A DNA stretch of 32,281 bases, taken from positions 1 through 32,281 of the forward strand of contig CAYXNL010000024.1 in the NCBI GenBank assembly GCA_964466455.1, given 5' to 3'. Origin of the DNA: S010-25 sp964466455 (GTDB lineage: Bacteria > Pseudomonadota > Gammaproteobacteria > SZUA-229). Below the pieces are notes generated by a model. That model ran no database searches, was not told the DNA's origin, and worked only from the letters and a program-made list of their open reading frames with translations. Each line of letters begins with the position of its first letter. The stretch's first letter is position 1. The position numbers and the translations under genes are program-made. Shown here one piece after another: positions 7,774-14,588 of the stretch.

Positions 7774-9450
7774 TTACCTTGCCCTTTCAATCTGTCTGGT
7801 AATGAGATATTGCTGCGCAATGGACAAAATGTTATTAACCACCCAGTATAAAACCAGCCCGGAAGGGAAGAAGGCGAACATAAAGGTAAAGGCAAACGGC
7901 ATTACCTGAAATACTTTCTGCTGAATGGGATCCACCGGTGCAGGATTCAATTTTTGCTGGAAAAACATTGAAATACCCATTAGTACCGGTAATACAAAAT
8001 AAGGATCTTTTCCTGTTAAATTTGTAATCCAGAAAATAAATGGTGCATGGCGCATTTCCGCGCTACCTAATAGTACCCAGTATAAAGCAAGAAAAACCGG
8101 CATCTGAACCAGAATAGGCAGGCAACCACCCATAGGGTTAATTTTTTCCTGCTTATACATCTCCATCATGGCCTTACTCATTGCCTGACGGTCTTTACCA
8201 AAACGTTCCTTCATCTGTTTCATTCGCGGTGCTACCAGCCGCATTTTTGCCATCGAACGGTAGCTCATTTCTGATAACTTATAGAAGGCCAGTTTTACGC
8301 TGATTGTGAGCAGGATGATTGCCCAGCCCCAGTTTCCCGTTAATGTATGGAAAAAATTAAGTAGCCAGAATAGTGGTTTGGCAATAATAGTCAGGATGCC
8401 ATAGTCAACCGTCAGATCCAGACCCGGTTCTATTTTTGCCAGTTCATACTGTAGTTTCGGGCTGGCAACCAGACGGTTTTTAATTTCTATTGTTTTACCT
8501 GGCTGCGCAACATGTGCTGCTGATCGCACACCTAATACGTATTCATCCTTACTTTTTATATAACGACTATAATATAGATTATTATTTCCCGGCTCTGGTA
8601 TCCATGCTGTTACAAAATAGTGGTCAATCATGGCCAACCAGCCATTAGCCAGTTTTTCGTTGATGTTTTTCTCTTCCAGTGAGCTAAAGCTTTCTTTTTT
8701 GTACTTGATCTTTTCGTTATATAAAATGCCACCTGTATAGGTTCGGCTGAATTTATGTCCTTTTTCTTTAACTGGTGGCCTACGTAAAATTTGCATATAG
8801 TCACTGCCAATAAATTTTTTCTCACCAGCCGTAATATAATAAGTTACATCTATCACATAACTATTACGCGTGAACGTAAGCACTTTTTTCACCGTTAAAC
8901 CATCTTTATTTTTCCAGTAAAGAGGAACCTCTATCTTATTTTCACCTTCAGCTAATTCATAGTTGAGTTTGTCTGCCCTGAATAATGCATTGTGGCTTGG
9001 TACTGAGCCTTGTTGTTTTGCGGCCACCAGTCCGGACTGTACAATCTGATAATTATCCGGATTTTCCGTTAATAATTGTACTTTATTACTGTTCTTTTTA
9101 GCTGTTTGCAAATATTTAAGCAGCTTCAGCTCTTTTATATCACCACCGCGCGTATCTACCTGTACATCCATAACATCCGTTTTTACATGTATGCTTGGGC
9201 TCTGTGCTTTTATTCTGTTATTCGGCATTGAAGCTACGGGGTGTTTTTTCCCCTCTATTGCCTGAGGAATAACCCCTGCCTGCGGGATAATGCCGGAAGC
9301 TGGCTCTTGCTCTATTTTTGTCTGCTTTACTGTTTGCTGTTTCTGCGCCGTCACTGCCGATTTTGGGCCATAAGCTAATTGCCACTGAGCCCAGATCAGA
9401 TAACTGACAAAAAACAGTGTGAAGTAAAGTAAAATTCGGTTATTGCCCAT
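7774..9450 (-). CDS. yidC: Membrane protein insertase YidC
   Basis: YidC inserts and folds inner-membrane proteins, alone or with SecYEG. The 558-residue product has the gram-negative layout: an N-terminal membrane anchor (about residues 4-24, ILLYFTLFFVSYLIWAQW), a large periplasmic domain (about 60-345), and a C-terminal core with about five membrane segments from residue 350 onward. The core includes the positively charged cytoplasmic loop (KMRLVAPRMKQMKERFGKDRQ) and the NPMGGCLPILVQMP segment. Length is typical. It lies between yidD and mnmE in the conserved order, and its stop is 10 bases before the first mini-ORF of the repeat array. Confidence 0.96.
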   Translation of the reverse strand: MGNNRILLYFTLFFVSYLIWAQWQLAYGPKSAVTAQKQQTVKQTKIEQEPASGIIPQAGVIPQAIEGKKHPVASMPNNRIKAQSPSIHVKTDVMDVQVDTRGGDIKELKLLKYLQTAKKNSNKVQLLTENPDNYQIVQSGLVAAKQQGSVPSHNALFRADKLNYELAEGENKIEVPLYWKNKDGLTVKKVLTFTRNSYVIDVTYYITAGEKKFIGSDYMQILRRPPVKEKGHKFSRTYTGGILYNEKIKYKKESFSSLEEKNINEKLANGWLAMIDHYFVTAWIPEPGNNNLYYSRYIKSKDEYVLGVRSAAHVAQPGKTIEIKNRLVASPKLQYELAKIEPGLDLTVDYGILTIIAKPLFWLLNFFHTLTGNWGWAIILLTISVKLAFYKLSEMSYRSMAKMRLVAPRMKQMKERFGKDRQAMSKAMMEMYKQEKINPMGGCLPILVQMPVFLALYWVLLGSAEMRHAPFIFWITNLTGKDPYFVLPVLMGISMFFQQKLNPAPVDPIQQKVFQVMPFAFTFMFAFFPSGLVLYWVVNNILSIAQQYLITRQIERAR

Positions 9451-9501
9451 TGTAAATCCGTAAATAAAATTTAGATAAATATTCTTTCTATTATGATAAT
9501 A

Positions 9502-9741
9502 CTAATGATCTTTATTCATTTTGGTTGATACGGGTGGTACAGGATCATACCCACCTTCATGCCAGGGATGGCATCGTGATATTCGCCGTATTGATAACCA
9601 TAATCCTTTGAATACACCAAAACGCTGAATGGCTTCCATGGAATAATGTGAACAGGTTGGAGTATACCGACAGCTTTGCGCAATATATGGACTAATAACA
9701 GTTTGATAAACACGAATAAAAAAAATTACAATTTTGCGCAT
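9502..9741 (-). CDS. yidD: Membrane protein insertion efficiency factor YidD
   Basis: This 79-residue YidD-family protein is a small membrane-associated factor that helps YidC-dependent insertion. The hallmark cysteine-rich core is present in the segments SPYIAQSCRYTPTCSHY and ISRCHPWHEGGYDPVP. An N-terminal amphipathic or hydrophobic helix (IVIFFIRVYQTVIS) precedes it. Its start overlaps the end of rnpA by 16 bases, a common arrangement that suggests translational coupling. A shorter overlapping frame at 9516-9713 is a shadow. Confidence 0.93.
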   Translation of the reverse strand: MRKIVIFFIRVYQTVISPYIAQSCRYTPTCSHYSMEAIQRFGVFKGLWLSIRRISRCHPWHEGGYDPVPPVSTKMNKDH

Positions 9742-10130
9742 TTTTTATTTACTCGCTGCCAGTGCTTTTCAAGCGATTGAAATAACTGTTTATTATCTGC
9801 TTTGACGCTCTGATTTCCAGCAAGTACGATTATGTCAGCATGGTACAGGCCTTCGGTATGCCGAAAGCTTTCTCTGATTAGCCTTTTTAGTCGATTACGT
9901 GCAACAGCCCGTTTTGCCTTCTTTTTCGAAATAACCAGACCAAGTCGCGCATAGCCACGATAATTTGGTCTAACCAACACCGTAAAGAACTGGTCTCCTG
10001 AACGAATCGCACTATCAAACACATAATTAAAATCACCGGCCTTCAGCAACCGTTGACGTTTTGTAAAAAACTGTGTATCCCTTGCGGGTAGCTTTACTGA
10101 TTCTTTGGATGATACATCTGTTTTTATCAA
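9726..10130 (-). CDS. rnpA: Ribonuclease P protein component RnpA
   Basis: RnpA is the protein cofactor of RNase P, which trims the 5' leader of precursor tRNAs. The RNR signature is clear in AKRAVARNRLKRLIRESFR near residues 72-90, after an N-terminal FTKRQRLLKAGDF segment. The 134-residue length is somewhat longer than usual because of an N-terminal extension. No in-frame ATG is available upstream of the conserved part. The start used is a TTG at 10130-10128, with an in-frame stop shortly upstream, and no clear ribosome site, so the exact start is uncertain. The gene lies between rpmH and yidD as expected. Confidence 0.93.
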   Translation of the reverse strand: MIKTDVSSKESVKLPARDTQFFTKRQRLLKAGDFNYVFDSAIRSGDQFFTVLVRPNYRGYARLGLVISKKKAKRAVARNRLKRLIRESFRHTEGLYHADIIVLAGNQSVKADNKQLFQSLEKHWQRVNKKCAKL

Positions 10131-10192
10131 AGACAGGGACTCATATCAAAAAATCGGGCAAACTGACCGTTAGTATTGACCATTACTAATAA

Positions 10193-10232
10193 CAGTACTA
10201 TCTATACTATATCAATAATCAGTACTATATCA
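10193..10232. repeat. Short direct repeats in the rpmH-rnpA spacer
   Basis: CAGTACTAT occurs at 10193-10201 and 10220-10228, and TACTATATCA at 10205-10214 and 10223-10232. The last copy overlaps the rpmH stop codon. On the minus strand these read as TATAGT-containing units, which could be promoter-like for rnpA or plain low-complexity duplication. Confidence 0.4.
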
Positions 10233-10364
10233 GACGGTTAAACGGTGGCGCCCTTTGGCACGACGGTTTTTTAATACTTTTCGCCCGCCTACTGTACGGC
10301 TACGCGTACGAAAACCATGTGTTCTGGCACGCTTTAAACAACTTGGTTGAAATGTTCTTTTCAT
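10230..10364 (-). CDS. rpmH: 50S ribosomal protein L34
   Basis: This 44-codon gene encodes the small, highly basic ribosomal protein L34. The product starts MKRTFQPSCLKRARTHGF and ends RRAKGRHRLTV, the family pattern, about two residues shorter at the C terminus than the E. coli protein. The minus-strand start codon is at 10364-10362, with AAGG about 9 bases upstream, and TGA is at 10232-10230. Being first in the rpmH-rnpA-yidD-yidC-mnmE series and divergent from dnaA, it marks the left side of the origin region. Confidence 0.96.
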   Translation of the reverse strand: MKRTFQPSCLKRARTHGFRTRSRTVGGRKVLKNRRAKGRHRLTV

Positions 10365-10484
10365 GACTATAAACCTTAAACGTTCAAATTCAATATCTTA
10401 TCTGCAAGAGCTATAGCGCCCAGCGAACCCGGCATTTTACTCATGTACCTACATTTAGTCAAAGAAAATACACGTATATTTTAT

Positions 10485-10496
10485 CTGTCGATGAAA
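10485..10496 (+). promoter_or_regulatory. 12-bp motif upstream of dnaA, repeated inverted downstream of dnaA
   Basis: CTGTCGATGAAA lies in the rpmH-dnaA spacer. Its exact reverse complement is at 12110-12121 in the dnaA-dnaN spacer, and the 8-bp core CTGTCGAT recurs at 12076-12083. The spacer 10365-10645 otherwise holds the rpmH and dnaA promoters, which I cannot place firmly, and no good DnaA box. Confidence 0.4.
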
Positions 10497-10645
10497 CCAG
10501 TCTTTTTAGATCGTAATTAAGTAGCTAAGGCAGGTTAACAGGTATAAAATCTTTCCTTCTGGGTAATCACAATAACAGCACTGTTTTTGTATATTCCCCT
10601 TTCATCTCTTTTTCTTTTACCTGGTTATTTTGTGGGGTTATTTGC

Positions 10646-12025
10646 GTGAGCAAAACAATGTGGTCAAATTGCTTACTGCGCTTAGAGGGAGATCTCTCCG
10701 ACCAGCAATTAAACACCTGGATTCGCCCACTTCAGGTTATTGAGGAAAATGACCAGATTAAGCTGCTTGCACCCAATCGTTTTGTACTGGACTGGGTCAA
10801 ACAAAATTTTTATGACAAAATTCAGTCTATTCTGGTTGACCTGGATACTACAAGATCTATACAACTACTTATAGAAATTGGCAGTCAGAGCAAACCGACA
10901 AACAAAATACACACGCCCAGCAAAAATATAAACCCTATTGGTCATAAGAAAATACCTTCTTTTGAACAGAATTATTTATCTCCTTCTGCGCTACCTGGAC
11001 CGATAGATCACAATATTAACCCTATTTTTACCTTTGAAAATTTTGTTGAAGGTAAATCTAACCAGCTTGCCAGGGCTGCTTCTATTCAAGTTGCAATGAA
11101 CCCAGGAAAAGCCTATAACCCGCTTTTTTTTTACGGTGGGGTTGGTCTGGGTAAAACTCATCTGATGCATGCGGTTGGAAATCTGATGTTACAGAACAAC
11201 CCGGATGCAAGAATTACCTACATCCATTCCGAGCGTTTTGTCGGTAATATGGTAAAAGCCCTGCAACACAATGCAATTGATGCATTCAAACAGCACTATC
11301 GTTCCCTTGATGCTATTTTAGTGGACGATATTCAGTTTTTTGCTGGGAAAGAACGCTCGCAGGAAGAGTTCTTCCATACTTTTAATGCTCTGCTTGAAGA
11401 AGGTCGGCAAATCATTTTAACCTGCGACCGCTATCCAAAAGAAGTGGAAGGCCTGGAGGAACGTCTGCGCTCACGTTTTGGCTGGGGCCTGCCTGTTTGC
11501 ATAGAACCTCCTGAGCTGGAAACCCGTGTTGCAATTCTACAGAAAAAAGCCGAACAGGCTAATACAGAGCTGCCCAGTGAGGTTGCTTTTTTTATTGCTA
11601 AACGAATTCGTTCTAACATTCGTGAACTCGAAGGTGCCTTTCGGCGCGTTCTGGCAACGGCTAATTTTACCGGTAGTAGTATTTCTCTTGATTTTGCCAA
11701 AGAGGCATTACGTGATTTAATTGCTTTACAGGACAGAACCGTTACCATCGAAAATATTCAGAAAACAGTGGCTGAATATTACAAAATACGAACATCAGAT
11801 TTACTTTCTAACCGTCGCAGCCGTTCTATCACGCGACCAAGGCAGTTGGCAATGGCTTTATCCAAGGAACTCACCAATCACAGTTTGCCTGAAATTGGCT
11901 CTGCTTTTGGCGGTCGTGACCACACAACTATTTTACATGGTTGCCGAAAAATAGCAGAATTACGGGAATCCGATGCAAAAATAAATGAAGATTATATGAA
12001 TTTGATGCGCATTCTCAGTAATTAA
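10646..12025 (+). CDS. dnaA: Chromosomal replication initiator protein DnaA
   Basis: DnaA binds origin boxes, melts the origin and loads the replicative helicase. The 459-residue protein shows domain I (about 1-80), a variable linker (about 81-125), the AAA+ domain with Walker A GGVGLGKTH (164-172) and Walker B ILVDDIQFF (near 224-232), and the C-terminal DNA-binding domain with the DnaA signature in the SFGGRDHTTILHGCRKI-like segment near the end. The start is GTG at 10646 (GTG AGC AAA), with GGGG about 8 bases upstream. DnaA-box sequences in the following spacer suggest autoregulation or origin function. Confidence 0.98.
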   Translation: MSKTMWSNCLLRLEGDLSDQQLNTWIRPLQVIEENDQIKLLAPNRFVLDWVKQNFYDKIQSILVDLDTTRSIQLLIEIGSQSKPTNKIHTPSKNINPIGHKKIPSFEQNYLSPSALPGPIDHNINPIFTFENFVEGKSNQLARAASIQVAMNPGKAYNPLFFYGGVGLGKTHLMHAVGNLMLQNNPDARITYIHSERFVGNMVKALQHNAIDAFKQHYRSLDAILVDDIQFFAGKERSQEEFFHTFNALLEEGRQIILTCDRYPKEVEGLEERLRSRFGWGLPVCIEPPELETRVAILQKKAEQANTELPSEVAFFIAKRIRSNIRELEGAFRRVLATANFTGSSISLDFAKEALRDLIALQDRTVTIENIQKTVAEYYKIRTSDLLSNRRSRSITRPRQLAMALSKELTNHSLPEIGSAFGGRDHTTILHGCRKIAELRESDAKINEDYMNLMRILSN

Positions 12026-12039
12026 TAGAGAAAAATAAC

Positions 12040-12265
12040 AAGTTGTGCATAAGTTGTCTACAACCACTCATTAAGCTGTCGATAAAAGAATGAAAATTAC
12101 TTATCCACATTTCATCGACAGGTAACAAGCAGGCTGTCTGTATGTTATTAGAACAATAATCACTATGTAATCTATTGTTTTATATACATAATTTAAAGTT
12201 ATCCTCTGTAAGCAGGGGAACTAATAATAATAGTAAGATATATAAATATATTATAAATAATAAAC
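12040..12265. other. oriC: Candidate oriC: DnaA boxes plus AT-rich unwinding region
   Basis: The dnaA-dnaN spacer holds a perfect DnaA box TTATCCACA at 12101-12109. A one-mismatch box is on the minus strand at 12044-12052 (TTATGCACA), and a weaker TTGTCTACA is at 12054-12062. The segments AAGTTGT at 12040-12046 and 12051-12057 repeat with an 11-bp step, about one helical turn. The perfect box lies in the loop of an inverted repeat (CTGTCGAT 12076-12083, ATCGACAG 12114-12121). A strongly AT-rich stretch follows at about 12221-12265 and could be the unwinding element. Gene orientation also flips around dnaA. The rpmH-dnaA spacer is the alternative location. Confidence 0.6.
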
Positions 12266-12275
12266 AGGTCCAGCT

Positions 12276-13376
12276 ATGAAATTTCAAATTGAAAAGGAAA
12301 ATCTGTTACCTCCTCTGCAACAAATTATTGGTGCCGTTGAGAAAAAACAGACAATGCCTGCCTTATCGAATGTATTAATCAGGGCGACAGAAAAAGGGGT
12401 AACTTTCACAGCTACAGATCTTGAAATAGAGTTGGTTAGTCAATGCTCAATGATTATTGAGGAGCCGGGGGAAATTACTGTTCCGGCCAGGAAATTACTG
12501 GATATTTGTAAATCTCTTAACAATGAAGCCTTAATTAAATTTTCTCTCCATGAAAATAAAATGCTGATTAAGTCTGAAAGAAATCACTTTTCCTTAACGA
12601 CATTACCAGCTAGTGATTTTCCTGCGCTGGAAGCAATCAATACGGTTCAACAATTCGAAATTTCCCATAAAACGCTACATGATCTAATTGAGAAAACTTC
12701 TTTCGCTATGGCACAGCAGGATGTACGTTATTACTTAAATGGACTAATGCTGGAAATAAGTAGCAATAGTTTGTGTGCCGTTGCAACAGATGGACACCGA
12801 CTTGCTTATTGCCGAAAAGATATCAATTATGATGCGACAGAAATTAAACAGATTATTCTACCCAGAAAAGGAGTAATGGAACTACAACGACTACTGGAAG
12901 ATTCTGATAATACCATCCAGTTAAGTATTGGTACCAATCATCTACAGGTTGATTTTAATACGTTACGCCTGACTTCTAAATTAATTGATGGTCGTTTTCC
13001 TGATTACAACAGAGTGATGCCAGAAAAAGCAGAAAATATTGTTACTATCAACAGGGAACAGTTACGTCAGGCACTAATAAGGGCTTCTATTCTCTCAAAT
13101 GAAAAGTATCGTGGTATTCACATGATGCTGGATAAAAACCTGATTAGGTTACAGGCACAAAACCCGGATCAGGAAGAAGCAGATATTGAAGCAGAGATTG
13201 ATTACGATGGTGACGTAATAGAAATTGGTTTTAATGTTAATTATATGCTTGATGTTCTGAATGTAACGGATGCAATGGAAATACATATTTCTTTATGTGA
13301 TTCAAACAGTAGTTTTTTACTAACCTATCCAGACCAGCCGGATGGTAAATATGTCATTATGCCAATGCGTTTATAA
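12276..13376 (+). CDS. dnaN: DNA polymerase III beta subunit (sliding clamp)
   Basis: DnaN forms the dimeric ring that tethers polymerase III to DNA. The 366-residue length and three-domain repeat layout are normal. Recognisable segments are the N-terminal MKFQIEKENLLPPLQQIIGAVEKK-like start, the central VATDGHRLAYC segment, and the C-terminal YVIMPMRL ending that is nearly invariant in proteobacterial clamps. The gene follows dnaA after the candidate oriC spacer, and recF follows after 60 bases. Confidence 0.97.
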   Translation: MKFQIEKENLLPPLQQIIGAVEKKQTMPALSNVLIRATEKGVTFTATDLEIELVSQCSMIIEEPGEITVPARKLLDICKSLNNEALIKFSLHENKMLIKSERNHFSLTTLPASDFPALEAINTVQQFEISHKTLHDLIEKTSFAMAQQDVRYYLNGLMLEISSNSLCAVATDGHRLAYCRKDINYDATEIKQIILPRKGVMELQRLLEDSDNTIQLSIGTNHLQVDFNTLRLTSKLIDGRFPDYNRVMPEKAENIVTINREQLRQALIRASILSNEKYRGIHMMLDKNLIRLQAQNPDQEEADIEAEIDYDGDVIEIGFNVNYMLDVLNVTDAMEIHISLCDSNSSFLLTYPDQPDGKYVIMPMRL

Positions 13377-13436
13377 GAAACATTTTTCCTGTTGTGGCTT
13401 TCCTTTTTATCTGGATGAAGTTGATTACATCTCACA

Positions 13437-14516
13437 ATGCGGTTAACGCGCCTGCAAATACAGAATTTTCGTAATATAGAAGATATTTCTTTTTCTCCGG
13501 ATCCATGTGTCAATCTGATCACGGGAGATAATACGGCAGGTAAAACTAGTATTCTTGAATCTATCTTTTATCTTAGTCATATACGTTCTTTTCGCACACA
13601 ATATGTTTCCGATCTTATTCAACGAGATAAAAATTTCCTGCAAATTTTTGCCAGCGCAGAACATAAAAAACTCGGTGAGATTCCATTTGGTCTCAGACGT
13701 AGTTGTAAAAAAACAGCTATTCGCTTTAATAAAAACACTGTAAAGAAAGTATCAGATATTGCGTCTCAGTTTCCTGTCCTGGCCATTCACCCCGATAGTT
13801 ATAAATTAATTACTGCAAGTTCAGGACAAAGACGCCAGTATATGGACTGGGGGGTGTTCCACGTGGAACATAGTTTTTTTGAATGTTGGCAGTGTTTTAA
13901 AAAGGCGTTGACACAACGCAATGCTGCGTTAAAAATTCATCAGGCTTCCACGCTTTGTCAAATATGGGATATGGAAATGGTACGCTGCGCAGAGGAGATT
14001 GATCAGTATCGTCAGCAGTATATAAATAATTTGCAGCCATATTTTAAGAAACTCGCCCGTTTGTTTTTTGTTAATGACGAAGTAAATATTGAATATAGGC
14101 GAGGCTGGCCAGAACAGGAGGCATTACAGGGTATTCTTAAAAAACAATTTGAAAGAGATAAACGCAGGGGATATACCTGTTATGGACCACACCGAGCGGA
14201 TATTTCGATTAGTGTGAACAGGCAGTCTGCACAAACGGGTATATCGCGTGGGCAGCAAAAAATGCTGGTTGCGTTATTACGACTTTCTCAGGCCCAGCAT
14301 TTTACTGATGTTAACCAGCGATCATGTGTTTTATTATATGATGATCTGGCAGCAGAGCTAGATAAAAATCACCGTAAAGTTATTCTTTCTATTTTATCAA
14401 CGATGCAGGTTCAGTTATTTTTAACGGCTATAGAGCCTACACAGATAGATCTTCAGCAATGGCCATCAAAAAAAATGTTCCACGTGGAACATGGGTGTTT
14501 GAAAGACCTGATATAA
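13437..14516 (+). CDS. recF: DNA replication and repair protein RecF
   Basis: RecF is an SMC-like ATPase that helps load RecA at gaps through RecOR. The 359-residue protein has Walker A GDNTAGKTS (30-38), the ABC-type signature in SRGQQKMLVALLRLSQAQ and Walker B VLLYDDLAAELD. The ATG at 13437 gives the usual MRLTRLQIQNFRN start, but no convincing ribosome site precedes it. Two perfect parS-type palindromes lie in the coding sequence, each specifying F-H-V-E-H: residues 141-145 and 348-352. The gene sits in the standard dnaA-dnaN-recF-gyrB order. Confidence 0.97.
   Translation: MRLTRLQIQNFRNIEDISFSPDPCVNLITGDNTAGKTSILESIFYLSHIRSFRTQYVSDLIQRDKNFLQIFASAEHKKLGEIPFGLRRSCKKTAIRFNKNTVKKVSDIASQFPVLAIHPDSYKLITASSGQRRQYMDWGVFHVEHSFFECWQCFKKALTQRNAALKIHQASTLCQIWDMEMVRCAEEIDQYRQQYINNLQPYFKKLARLFFVNDEVNIEYRRGWPEQEALQGILKKQFERDKRRGYTCYGPHRADISISVNRQSAQTGISRGQQKMLVALLRLSQAQHFTDVNQRSCVLLYDDLAAELDKNHRKVILSILSTMQVQLFLTAIEPTQIDLQQWPSKKMFHVEHGCLKDLI
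13855..13870. other. parS: parS centromere site 1, inside recF
   Basis: TGTTCCACGTGGAACA is a perfect 16-bp palindrome. It matches the bacterial ParB-binding parS consensus in the form I recall from Pseudomonas-type gammaproteobacteria. It lies about 1.6 kb from the candidate oriC, where parS sites usually cluster, and codes for part of the conserved WGVFHVEH segment of RecF. Confidence 0.88.
14476..14491. other. parS: parS centromere site 2, inside the 3' end of recF
   Basis: This is a second exact copy of the 16-bp palindrome found at 13855, 621 bp further on and in the same reading frame. It encodes F-H-V-E-H at RecF residues 348-352. Two identical perfect palindromes this close to the origin strongly support a ParB loading zone. 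Confidence 0.88.
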
Positions 14517-14588
14517 TGGCGATATTACTCTGAGGTGTTTAATCAGGGTGTTTCTTATAGTTAATAATGACAGATACAAGATAAAAAT

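Noticed and set aside
10398..10406. TTATCTGCA as a DnaA box in the rpmH-dnaA spacer
   Set aside because: Two mismatches at conserved positions and no companion boxes nearby.
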